DNA from: Methylophilaceae bacterium LSUCC0665
GTDB taxonomy: Bacteria; Pseudomonadota; Gammaproteobacteria; Burkholderiales; Methylophilaceae
Assembly (NCBI GenBank): GCA_024919215.1
Contig: CP103437.1
Location: forward strand, 1-64,000
Reading direction: 5' to 3'
DNA: 64,000 bases
The notes beneath the pieces were generated by a model that did not search any database, had not been told where the DNA came from, and worked only from the letters and a program-made list of their open reading frames with translations. The translations under genes and the position numbers were made by a program. Positions 44,453 through 52,517 of this stretch are shown one piece after another (the first letter of the stretch is position 1; every line of letters begins with the position of its first letter).

Positions 44453-46612
44453 ATGTTAGAGGCCGTTCATTCAGATAAATCCGACCAAGGTGAGGTCGCA
44501 ACAAAAGTAGCAATGCAGTCAGTTTCTGTTGATATTTGGGATAAAAAATATCGACTGAAAAAGAAAGACGGAAATTTTGTTGATGAAACGATTCAAGATA
44601 CCTATGAACGAGTTGCAGAAGCTTTGGCTGATGTAGAACCCTCTAATAAGAAAGAATGGAAAGAAAATTTCTTATGGGCTTTACAGCATGGTGCAATTCC
44701 AGCAGGAAGAATTACATCTAATGCTGGTGCGAAAGAGCATAAACCAGCGACAAGTACAATTAATTGCACCGTTTCGGGAGCAGTTCAGGACAGCATGACC
44801 GATATCTTAGATAAAGTTCATGAAGCAGGATTAACTTTAAAAGCAGGTTGCGGCATTGGCTACGAATTCTCTACTTTGAGACCAAAAGGAGCATTTGTGG
44901 CAGGAGCTGGCGCATATACCAGTGGACCACTTTCATTTATGGACATATATGATCGCATGTGTTTTACAGTGTCCAGTGCGGGTGGTCGTCGCGGTGCTCA
45001 AATGGCAACATTTGATATTGCTCATCCTGATGTGACTGATTTTATTAAAGCAAAAAGAGAGGACGGCAGACTTCGCCAGTTTAATCTATCTTGCTTGATT
45101 ACTAAAGAATTTATGGAGGCTGTTAAATCAGACTCAGATTGGAAATTAGCTTTTCCTGTGACTGACAAAGAAGCAAAACAAGATAACCTAGACCTCAAAG
45201 GCTCAGAAAACATAGTTTGGCGTGACTGGCCGGTAAAAGAGAAGTACGTAGTTAAAGAGTCAGGTAAAGATGCTGGTAAGGTTGCATGCAAGGTTTATTC
45301 AACGATTAAAGCGAAAAGATTATGGGATGTCATTATGGCATCAACTTATGATTATGCAGAGCCTGGTTTTATTTTGATTGATCGAGTTAATGAAATGAAT
45401 AATAACTGGTTTTGTGAAAATATTCGTGCCACAAACCCTTGTGGAGAACAGCCTCTTCCAGAATATGGAGCCTGTCTGTTAGGATCTGTAAACCTCACGA
45501 TGTTTGTAAAAAATCCATTCACGGACAATGTTTATTTTGATTGGGATGAGTATAAGAAGGTCGTTAGTATTTTTACTAGAATGCTCGATAATGTTGTTGA
45601 AATTAATGGCCTCCCTCTTGGCAAGCAGCGTGATGAAATCACTAAGAAAAGAAGACACGGGATGGGCTATCTTGGTCTTGGCTCAACATTAACCATGATG
45701 AAAATAAAATATGGTGACCCAGAGTCAATTAAATTTACTGAAGAAGTAACTCGTATACTTGCTGAAGAAGGCTGGAGAGTTGGCATTGAGCTGGCGAAAG
45801 AAAAAGGTTCTGCGCCTATTATGGAAGAATTATTTGAAATAACCGAACAAATGCTTCAAATGAGACCAGAAATGAAAGCTGATGGAATCAAAGTTGGAGA
45901 CAAGGTTGCAGGTAAAGTATTAATGGGAAAATACAGTAAATACATGCAACAATTTCCAGAGGAGTTAAGAAACGAGATAGCTGAAAATGGGGTCCGATTT
46001 AGTCATCATAGCTCCATTGCTCCTACGGGGACCATTTCGTTATCATTAGCAAATAACGCAAGTAATGGTATTGAGCCTTCATTTGCCCATCATTACAGTA
46101 GAAACGTGATCAGAGAAGGTAAAAAAACTAAGGAAAAAGTAGATGTTTTTTCATTTGAATTATTAGCTTATAGAGCAATGGTCAACGACAAGGCTATGCC
46201 TTTTTCTGAAAAAGAAGATGAGGCGTTACCTGATTATTTTATTGACTCATCTACAATTAAAACAAAAAATCATGTGGATATTCAAGCAGCTGCACAAAAA
46301 TGGATTGATAGTTCTATTTCAAAAACTATTAATGTTCCAACAGACTACGACTTTGAAGACTTTAAAGAGATTTATATGTATGCCTATGAAAAGGGTTTAA
46401 AAGGTTGTACGACATTTAGATTTAATCCTGAGGCCTTTCAGGGCGTTCTAGTGACCGAAAAAGATTTAGAAAATACGAAGTATCAATTTAAGTTGGATGA
46501 CGGATCTACAGTCGAGTTAAAAGGTAACGAAGAAGTAGAATACGATGGCGAAAAACATACCGCTGCTAACTTGTATGATGCATTAAAAGAGGGATATTAC
46601 GGAAAGTTTTAG
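44453..46612 (+). CDS. nrdJa: Adenosylcobalamin-dependent ribonucleotide reductase, catalytic part
   Basis: Class II ribonucleotide reductase, making deoxyribonucleotides with a B12 radical and no oxygen requirement. The 719 residues include NCTVSGAVQDSMTDI, SSAGGRRGAQMATFDI, the active-site loop NPCGEQPLPEYGACLLGS (Cys330) and APTGTISL. ATG 44453 is chosen since AGGGGAA lies just before it; the frame is open to 44384 but that part looks non-coding. The C-terminal portion of the usual single-chain NrdJ is encoded separately in the next gene, 9 bases on. Confidence 0.94.
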   Translation: MLEAVHSDKSDQGEVATKVAMQSVSVDIWDKKYRLKKKDGNFVDETIQDTYERVAEALADVEPSNKKEWKENFLWALQHGAIPAGRITSNAGAKEHKPATSTINCTVSGAVQDSMTDILDKVHEAGLTLKAGCGIGYEFSTLRPKGAFVAGAGAYTSGPLSFMDIYDRMCFTVSSAGGRRGAQMATFDIAHPDVTDFIKAKREDGRLRQFNLSCLITKEFMEAVKSDSDWKLAFPVTDKEAKQDNLDLKGSENIVWRDWPVKEKYVVKESGKDAGKVACKVYSTIKAKRLWDVIMASTYDYAEPGFILIDRVNEMNNNWFCENIRATNPCGEQPLPEYGACLLGSVNLTMFVKNPFTDNVYFDWDEYKKVVSIFTRMLDNVVEINGLPLGKQRDEITKKRRHGMGYLGLGSTLTMMKIKYGDPESIKFTEEVTRILAEEGWRVGIELAKEKGSAPIMEELFEITEQMLQMRPEMKADGIKVGDKVAGKVLMGKYSKYMQQFPEELRNEIAENGVRFSHHSSIAPTGTISLSLANNASNGIEPSFAHHYSRNVIREGKKTKEKVDVFSFELLAYRAMVNDKAMPFSEKEDEALPDYFIDSSTIKTKNHVDIQAAAQKWIDSSISKTINVPTDYDFEDFKEIYMYAYEKGLKGCTTFRFNPEAFQGVLVTEKDLENTKYQFKLDDGSTVELKGNEEVEYDGEKHTAANLYDALKEGYYGKF

Positions 46613-46621
46613 GGGAAAAAT

Positions 46622-47284
46622 ATGGCAAAGAAGATTGAAAAAAAGATTGTTGGTTACTCTGTATTAAATGATAAAGATGATGCCCCTAAGGCTGATGTTC
46701 TTCAAATAGGTGAGCCACTTGAGAGACCTGAACATATTCGTGGGACTACTTATAAAGTAAAAACACCAGTCACTGAGCATGCTTTATATATCACGATTAA
46801 TGACGTGGTGATGAATGAAGGTACAGATCAAGAGTACTCGAGACCATTTGAAATATTTATTAATTCAAAAAATATGGATCATTTCCAATGGATCGTAGGT
46901 TTAACTAGAGTGATGTCCGCCGTTTTTCGTAAAGGTGGCGACGTTACTTTTTTGCTGGAAGAATTGCAAAGCGTGTTTGATCCAAATGGGGGATATTACA
47001 AGAAAGGCGGCAAGTACGTTCCAAGCCTGGTTGCGGAGATTGGTGAAGTTTTAGAAAAACATTTGATTGACATCGGCATGTTGAAAACAAAAGAGCTTGA
47101 TGAACATCAAAAAAAATTGGTCGAAGAAAAAAAAAGAGAATACTTAGATAAGAATCAAGATCAGCTTGATGAGTCAGGATTTCCCAAGGATAGTCAATTA
47201 TGCGCCAAATGTAATACCAAAGCTGCCATTTTTATGGATGGATGTTTAACATGTTTAAACTGCGGTGAAAGTAAATGCGGTTAA
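46622..47284 (+). CDS. nrdJb: Ribonucleotide reductase C-terminal (TSCPD/zinc) subunit
   Basis: A 220-residue protein corresponding to the C-terminal part of long class II reductases, separated as in the NrdJa/NrdJb pair of Pseudomonas. It holds a TSCPD-like domain (GTTYKVKTPVTEHALYITIND, WIVGLTRVMSAVFRKGGD) and a C-terminal cysteine set CAKCNTKAAIFMDGCLTCLNC that probably binds zinc or shuttles electrons to the active site. It must act with NrdJa. The ribosome site GGGGAA precedes the ATG. Confidence 0.88.
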   Translation: MAKKIEKKIVGYSVLNDKDDAPKADVLQIGEPLERPEHIRGTTYKVKTPVTEHALYITINDVVMNEGTDQEYSRPFEIFINSKNMDHFQWIVGLTRVMSAVFRKGGDVTFLLEELQSVFDPNGGYYKKGGKYVPSLVAEIGEVLEKHLIDIGMLKTKELDEHQKKLVEEKKREYLDKNQDQLDESGFPKDSQLCAKCNTKAAIFMDGCLTCLNCGESKCG

Positions 47285-47342
47285 TCATGAACTAACTGCA
47301 TCGTATCTTATCTGAATATTAATAAATCATGATTAAGACACG

Positions 47343-48329
47343 ATGCATAAATTATTAGTAATTCTTTTTTTAATTCCAACAATTAGTTACTCAGCTGGAC
47401 TCACTCAAGAGCTGACATTGCAGTTAAATCGATCCATAGTGAAAGTTCACTCTGCTAATCAGGCTGGAAATCATGGTGTTGGCTCTGGCGTTGTTATAGC
47501 GAAAGATCATGTTGTCACGAACTGCCACGTCATTGCAAACTCAACAGGCATTCATGTAACAAAATATGGAACTAGCCATCCCCCTGAAAAGTTAATCGCT
47601 GATTGGGAACACGATATTTGTATTCTTACTTTTAAATACCTCAATCTAGAGCCTGTTACATTAGGGTCTAGTTCTGATGTTGATTATGGTACAAATGTAA
47701 TCGCTAAAAGCTATGGAGGTAATGCGACCAGGCCAGTAACATCCATTGGCAAAGTCAGAGATATTTTTGATTTAAAAGGTAAAAAAGTAATTCAGTCCTC
47801 AACATGGTTTTCTCTTGGAGCGAGCGGTGGAGGTTTGTTTGATGAAACAGGGAAGTTGCTTGGCATTACAACGTTTAAAACTCCAGGGCGTGGCGCCTTG
47901 TATTATTCAATTCCAATAGAAGTAGTTGAAGATCTGATGAAAAAAGGTGAGCGTATTGAAGTAACGACACCAGCACAGATTCCTTTTTGGGATGAACCAC
48001 CCATTAGTCTTCCCTATTTCATGAGAATTGTTAAGCCTTTATTTGATGAAGATTGGAACGAGTTGAAAAATGTTACCAGCGAGTGGATTAAAGAGACAAA
48101 TGCATTTGAGGCTAAATACTATCTAGCCAGAAGCTTATACCATCTTAATCAGATTGAGGAAGCGAAAACAGAACTCGTTCAAGTCCTAGCCAAAAGAGAG
48201 AATCATTCCATGGCTCATCAATTACTATCAAAAATATATGCAGATGAAGGAAATTTGGTAAAATCTAAATACCATTCAAAAATCTTCATGGAATTAGATA
48301 GTGAAATTCAAGAATTTAGTAAAAATTAG
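47343..48329 (+). CDS. Exported trypsin-like serine protease with C-terminal helical repeats
   Basis: The 328 residues comprise a signal peptide (about 1-17), an S1-type protease domain with a visible triad, His62 in NCHVIA, Asp91 in HDICIL and Ser161 in GASGGG, and a C-terminal region (about 230-320) with TPR-like helices. It lacks a PDZ domain, so it is not a DegP homologue. It probably acts in the periplasm, with the repeats as a docking part. The next gene, a lipoprotein, overlaps its end by 29 bases. Confidence 0.85.
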   Translation: MHKLLVILFLIPTISYSAGLTQELTLQLNRSIVKVHSANQAGNHGVGSGVVIAKDHVVTNCHVIANSTGIHVTKYGTSHPPEKLIADWEHDICILTFKYLNLEPVTLGSSSDVDYGTNVIAKSYGGNATRPVTSIGKVRDIFDLKGKKVIQSSTWFSLGASGGGLFDETGKLLGITTFKTPGRGALYYSIPIEVVEDLMKKGERIEVTTPAQIPFWDEPPISLPYFMRIVKPLFDEDWNELKNVTSEWIKETNAFEAKYYLARSLYHLNQIEEAKTELVQVLAKRENHSMAHQLLSKIYADEGNLVKSKYHSKIFMELDSEIQEFSKN

Positions 48330-48690
48330 TTTATTGTTTGTGGCTTTAAATTTTCAAGCTTGTTCATACGTGAATACAGAAAAAATCGGCCGGGTCTTAT
48401 CAACCGATTATTATGAGCTTGATACCACTCCAAAGGACTCAACGTTATATCTATGTGAAGAAAACAAAGAATTTTATCTAAGAGAGATTCCTGGTGTCGA
48501 TGAAAAAAATGATAAGTGGCTTATCTTAAAAAATATGGAGTATCGACTCAATTATATAGATGATGCGACTTATCAAAACGATATGCTGATACTGAAGCTT
48601 TCTAATAGTGAAGCCAGTGTTAAAACATTAACAGAGCAAGACAATAACGATTTTGTTTTTACAAATTGTAACCCTGTCCGAAGCAAATAG
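48301..48690 (+). CDS. Putative lipoprotein of unknown function
   Basis: A 129-residue protein from a GTG start inside the end of the protease gene. Residues 1-20 look like a lipoprotein signal with Cys21 (FQAC), followed by a compact polar domain with LYLCEENKEFYLREIPG and a C-terminal Cys. No family is recognised. Close coupling with the exported protease suggests a common envelope process. The GTG start has only a weak ribosome site, so the start is less certain than the frame. Confidence 0.7.
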   Translation: MKFKNLVKISLLFVALNFQACSYVNTEKIGRVLSTDYYELDTTPKDSTLYLCEENKEFYLREIPGVDEKNDKWLILKNMEYRLNYIDDATYQNDMLILKLSNSEASVKTLTEQDNNDFVFTNCNPVRSK

Positions 48691-48759
48691 CATGCTTGAT
48701 AACATACATAACATAGAGTAACTTATAGTTATATTATTAAACTTCATGAGGTGCTTATT

Positions 48760-48960
48760 ATGGATAATAAATACGGTCTAGGAAGTTCAAAAGTAGCGAC
48801 AGAAATTCACAAAAAAAATAAAAATAATGAATGTAAATTTTGTAATAACAAAGGCTTAAAATATTGCCCAACGATGGAAGATCATCAATGCGAATCCTGC
48901 AATAGATGGCAAAATGATCTTCCAGAAAATTATGCAACAGGAAGAAGTGCTGACTATTAA
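48760..48960 (+). CDS. Small cysteine-rich (zinc-ribbon-like) protein
   Basis: A 66-residue protein from ATG 48760, chosen because GAGG lies eight bases upstream; a GTG at 48751 is the alternative. It has cysteine pairs CKFC, then a single Cys, then CESC, in the pattern C-x2-C-x8-C-x8-C-x2-C, and ends in a conserved-looking ENYATGRSADY. This is likely a zinc-binding module. Function is unknown. It lies nine bases before the dienelactone hydrolase gene and has its own leader of about 69 bases. Confidence 0.68.
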   Translation: MDNKYGLGSSKVATEIHKKNKNNECKFCNNKGLKYCPTMEDHQCESCNRWQNDLPENYATGRSADY

Positions 48961-48969
48961 GGAAAGAAA

Positions 48970-49710
48970 ATGCTAATAAAATCCCATCACATTGATATTG
49001 ATACTCCTACCGGAAAGATGAGAACATATGTCCATCAGCCTCAGCAAAAAGCTAAGTTTCCAACCATTTTATTTTATTCTGAAATCTTTCAACAAACCGG
49101 CCCTATCTTACGCGCTGCACAAATAGTGGCAAGTCATGGATATAACGTTCTTGTGCCAGAAGTATTTCATGAGTTAAATCCAATTGGAACAGTGTTGGGA
49201 TACGATGATGCAGGAAGAGATAAAGGAAATGCGGATAAGGCAAATAAAGATGTGGAGGCATATGATAGTGATAACGATGCACTCATTCATTGGGCAAAAG
49301 AACAAGATTGGCATAACGGTAATTTTGGTGCAATGGGATTTTGCATTGGTGGTCATCTAGCTTTTCGCGCAGCGCTGAATAAAAATATAAAGGCTACTGC
49401 ATGTTTTTATGCCACAGACCTTCATACAACCATAATTCCTAATAAGCCTGGTCAACACAGCATGGAGCGGTTAGATGATATCTCGGGTGAGCTGTTGATG
49501 ATTTGGGGCAAACAAGATACTCATGTATCAACAGAGGCTTTGTCAGAAATTAGACAAAAATTATTATCAACAGATATAACATTTGAATGGCACGAATTCA
49601 ATGCACAGCACGCCTTTATGAGAGATGAGGGTGATCGTTATGATGCCGAGTTAGCTTCAATTTGTTATGAGATGTCATTTAGATTTTTTACAAGAAACTT
49701 TAGTGCATAG
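48970..49710 (+). CDS. Dienelactone hydrolase family protein
   Basis: Alpha/beta hydrolase of 246 residues with the Cys nucleophile in GFCIGGH, an Asp in IWGKQDTHV and a His in FNAQHAF, the triad of the DLH family. No signal peptide. Family members act on a range of lactones and esters; substrate here is unknown. It follows the cysteine-rich gene closely and precedes thiS by 12 bases. Confidence 0.87.
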   Translation: MLIKSHHIDIDTPTGKMRTYVHQPQQKAKFPTILFYSEIFQQTGPILRAAQIVASHGYNVLVPEVFHELNPIGTVLGYDDAGRDKGNADKANKDVEAYDSDNDALIHWAKEQDWHNGNFGAMGFCIGGHLAFRAALNKNIKATACFYATDLHTTIIPNKPGQHSMERLDDISGELLMIWGKQDTHVSTEALSEIRQKLLSTDITFEWHEFNAQHAFMRDEGDRYDAELASICYEMSFRFFTRNFSA

Positions 49711-49722
49711 CGAATCAAGATT

Positions 49723-49923
49723 ATGAAGATTTGGGTTAATGGTGAAATAAAAATTTTTGATGAAAATTTAACTGTATACAACCTAGTCGAAGAAATTGGT
49801 GTTTTGAATAAAAAATTTGCAGTTGAGTGCAATGGTGAGATTATCCCAAAAAGTAATCTTCAAGACACACTAGTCAAAGAAGGAGATAAGTTTGAAATTG
49901 TCGGAGCAGTTGGTGGTGGATAG
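49723..49923 (+). CDS. thiS: Sulfur carrier protein ThiS
   Basis: Ubiquitin-fold carrier that donates sulfur for the thiazole ring of thiamine. The 66 residues end in the diagnostic GAVGGG, whose final glycine is thiocarboxylated. The gene overlaps the start of thiG. The activating enzyme ThiF and the oxidase ThiO/ThiH are not in the window. Confidence 0.94.
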   Translation: MKIWVNGEIKIFDENLTVYNLVEEIGVLNKKFAVECNGEIIPKSNLQDTLVKEGDKFEIVGAVGGG

Positions 49924-50707
49924 TTCATCAGATAAATTTATAGTTGGTTCAAGAAAATTTAATTCTAGACTCTTGGTGGGCACTGGAAAGTATAAGGACT
50001 TCAAAGAAACCAAAGATGCCATTAGTGAATCTGGAGCTGAAATCGTGACCATTGCTATTAGAAGAACTAACATAGGTCAAAACTTAGATGAGCCCAGCCT
50101 AATTGATTTCATACCACCTTCAGACTTTACTTACCTCCCAAATACAGCCGGATGTTTTAATGCTGAAGACTCTATCAGAACTCTTCGGTTAGCTCGTGAA
50201 TTATTAGACGGTCATAATTTGGTGAAGCTTGAGGTATTAGGAGATAAAGAAACTTTGTACCCAAATGTGATTGAAACGATTGAGGCAGCAAAGGTCCTTG
50301 TTAAAGATGGTTTTGAGGTAATGGTGTATACATCAGATGATCCCATTGTTGCTAAAATGTTGGAGGATATTGGTTGTGTTGCGATCATGCCTCTAGCATC
50401 CTTAATAGGCTCGGGAATGGGCATTTTGAATCCCTGGAATCTTGAAATCATCATAAAGAATTCATCGGTACCAGTTATTGTCGATGCAGGGGTCGGGACA
50501 GCATCCGATGCTTCAATTGCGATGGAACTTGGTTGCGATGGCGTATTAATGAATACGGCGATTGCAGAGGCAAAAAATCCTATCATGATGGCAAGAGCTA
50601 TGAGAAAAGCTGTTGAGGCAGGAAGAGAAGCTTATCTTGCCGGCAGGATGAACAAAAAGTTATACCAAGCAGATCCGAGCTCACCACTTTCTGGACTTAT
50701 CAAATAA
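49892..50707 (+). CDS. thiG: Thiazole synthase ThiG
   Basis: Forms the thiazole phosphate of thiamine from deoxyxylulose phosphate and ThiS thiocarboxylate. The protein has [12 protein letters not shown], the Schiff-base Lys in [36 protein letters not shown] and [10 protein letters not shown]. The start is not certain: TTG 49892 has AAGGAG six bases before it and overlaps thiS by 32 bases; GTG 49913 or 49916 have a weaker GGAG and would match the usual shorter N-terminus better. Confidence 0.95.
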   Translation: MKLSEQLVVDSSSDKFIVGSRKFNSRLLVGTGKYKDFKETKDAISESGAEIVTIAIRRTNIGQNLDEPSLIDFIPPSDFTYLPNTAGCFNAEDSIRTLRLARELLDGHNLVKLEVLGDKETLYPNVIETIEAAKVLVKDGFEVMVYTSDDPIVAKMLEDIGCVAIMPLASLIGSGMGILNPWNLEIIIKNSSVPVIVDAGVGTASDASIAMELGCDGVLMNTAIAEAKNPIMMARAMRKAVEAGREAYLAGRMNKKLYQADPSSPLSGLIK

Positions 50708-50708
50708 A

Positions 50709-51089
50709 ATGAATGATCTGAGTAAAAAAATTGCAATCAGTGTGCTGACTGAATATATGCCTTCACACTCATCCGACGAAGAAGGAAAATATTTTTTTGC
50801 TTATTCAGTGACTATCAAAAATGAATCTGATATCAACGTTCAATTAGTTTCTCGGCATTGGAAGATAGCCAATTCTAACGGTAATATCAAAACAGTGGAC
50901 GGGATCGGTGTCATTGGCGAACAACCAATCATTTATCCTGGAGATAATTTTACCTATACCAGCGCGACTGAAATAGATACACCTAAAGGAGAAATGTTTG
51001 GTACCTACTCTATGGAAACCGAGTTTGGGGATAGGTTTGATGCAGAGATACCAAAGTTTGATTTGATTATGCCGAGGAGTCTGCATTGA
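50709..51089 (+). CDS. apaG: ApaG domain protein
   Basis: A 126-residue single-domain ApaG protein of fibronectin-like fold, with FAYSVTIKNESDINVQLVSRHW and EQPIIYPGDNFTYTSA. E. coli ApaG has been tied to cobalt/magnesium homeostasis; the molecular role is unclear. It lies one base after thiG and overlaps mltA by four bases. Confidence 0.94.
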   Translation: MNDLSKKIAISVLTEYMPSHSSDEEGKYFFAYSVTIKNESDINVQLVSRHWKIANSNGNIKTVDGIGVIGEQPIIYPGDNFTYTSATEIDTPKGEMFGTYSMETEFGDRFDAEIPKFDLIMPRSLH

Positions 51090-52315
51090 TTAAATTTATT
51101 CTTCCATTCATGTTTTTTATATTCATTGGCTGTGTGCCTAATCAAATAGAAAAAACTGATTGTCAATGTGAAGAAAAAGTAGAAAATAAAAAGACTGAAG
51201 AATGCAATATTATTGAGGTAAAAGAAAAATCTGAGGATGTTGTTGTCCCATTTAGTCAACTTAAGCAATCTGAATGGTATGAGATAGATTTTATTTTAAA
51301 GAGTGATAATGTAAAAGCTTCTTGGCCCGCATGGCAAAAAAGTTGTTCTACCCTTATTAATCAAAAACAATGGAAAAAAGTTTGCAGCATCTCTAACTTA
51401 ATGGATGATCCATCCAATGAAGAGATTATTGATTTTTTTAAAACAAACTTTATTCTTTACAAGTCATGGAAAGATGATGGAACAGATCATGGATTAATCA
51501 CAGGGTATTATCAACCTATTCTTAATGGCAGCAGGGAAAAAACAATAAAATACTCAACTCCGATCTATAAAACCCCAGAAGATTTAATTACCGTTGATTT
51601 ATCTGAACTCTATCCAGAGATGAAATATAAGAGATTGAGAGGAAAAGTTGAAGGTAATAAACTCTTACCTTATTTTTCAAGAGAACAAATTTCATCAAGT
51701 GATAATATTTTAAAAGGCAATGAATTATTCTGGGTTGATAATGCTGTCGAAGCATTTTTTCTAGAGATTCAAGGTTCAGGAATAATAAAACTGGAGGATG
51801 GAAGTGAGGTCCCCATCGGATATGCTGACCAAAATGGCCACCCTTATCGATCAATGGGCAGAGCATTAATTAATGCTGGCGAGTTAACAAAAGATAATGC
51901 TTCTATGCAAGGAATAAAGTCATGGGCCAATAAGAATAAGAAAAAGCTAAAAAAATTCTTAGATAAAAATCCTAGTTTTGTATTTTTTAGAGAGCTTGAT
52001 AGTGGTCTGGATGGACCCATTGGCGCTCAAGGAGTCCCAATTACTGCTGAGAGATCGATTGCCATTGATAGACGTTATGTTCCAATTGGGTCCCCCGTAT
52101 TTCTTGCGACCACATTTCCAAATTCAAATGAATCACTGAATCGTTTAGTGATTGCACAAGACACAGGAGGAGCAATCAGAGGACCAATTCGGGCAGATTA
52201 TTATTGGGGGTCAGGACCAGAAGCAGGTAAAAAAGCAGGTGCTATGAAGCAGCAAGGTAATATTTGGGTCATGTTACCCAAAGAGTTTAAGATCAATAAA
52301 AAAAAGGAGCAGTAA
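51086..52315 (+). CDS. mltA: Membrane-bound lytic murein transglycosylase A
   Basis: Outer-membrane lipoprotein that cleaves peptidoglycan glycan chains. The 409 residues have a lipoprotein signal with Cys16 (FIGC), the MltA domain (GYYQPILNGS, FLEIQGSG) and the 3D domain with catalytic Asp in QDTGGAIRGPIRADYYWGSG. The start is TTG 51086, supported by GAGGAG six bases upstream and coupling to the apaG stop. The stop codon lies in the loop of a strong terminator. Confidence 0.94.
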   Translation: MIKFILPFMFFIFIGCVPNQIEKTDCQCEEKVENKKTEECNIIEVKEKSEDVVVPFSQLKQSEWYEIDFILKSDNVKASWPAWQKSCSTLINQKQWKKVCSISNLMDDPSNEEIIDFFKTNFILYKSWKDDGTDHGLITGYYQPILNGSREKTIKYSTPIYKTPEDLITVDLSELYPEMKYKRLRGKVEGNKLLPYFSREQISSSDNILKGNELFWVDNAVEAFFLEIQGSGIIKLEDGSEVPIGYADQNGHPYRSMGRALINAGELTKDNASMQGIKSWANKNKKKLKKFLDKNPSFVFFRELDSGLDGPIGAQGVPITAERSIAIDRRYVPIGSPVFLATTFPNSNESLNRLVIAQDTGGAIRGPIRADYYWGSGPEAGKKAGAMKQQGNIWVMLPKEFKINKKKEQ

Positions 52316-52326
52316 GCTCCTTTTTT
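52298..52326. terminator. Bidirectional terminator shared by mltA and pqqA
   Basis: Stem AAAAAAGGAGC / GCTCCTTTTTT with loop AGTAA, with A-tract on the left and T-tract on the right. The mltA stop codon is inside the loop, and the pqqA stop is 16 bases beyond on the other strand. Confidence 0.88.
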
Positions 52327-52341
52327 ATACCTAAACAATAA

Positions 52342-52413
52342 TTACTTATTGCATACGTACATTGTTACTTCAAAACCGAAACGCATTTCAGTAGCAGCAG
52401 GTGTTGTCCACAT
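52342..52413 (-). CDS. pqqA: PQQ precursor peptide PqqA
   Basis: A 23-codon gene for the peptide whose Glu and Tyr side chains are fused into pyrroloquinoline quinone. It reads MWTTPAATEMRFGFEVTM followed by YVCNK. Glu15 and Tyr19 keep the diagnostic E-x3-Y spacing and the RFGFEVTMY core is that of PqqA. AAAGGAG eight bases before the ATG is a strong ribosome site. It has its own promoter and terminator; pqqBCDE are not adjacent. Cys replaces the common Met in the fourth residue from the end. Confidence 0.93.
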   Translation of the reverse strand: MWTTPAATEMRFGFEVTMYVCNK

Positions 52414-52451
52414 AATGTAATCTCCTTTCAATTAGATTCTGTATAAACAGT

Positions 52452-52479
52452 ATTATCACTTTACTGAAGAGACTCACAA
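52452..52479 (-). promoter_or_regulatory. Possible pqqA promoter
   Basis: On the minus strand TTGTGA (52474-52479) and GATAAT (52452-52457) are 16 bases apart and would start transcription about 30 bases before pqqA. Moderate match, read by eye. Confidence 0.42.
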
Positions 52480-52517
52480 ATAAACATTCGATAACGCTGA
52501 AAAAAACCTAATGATTT

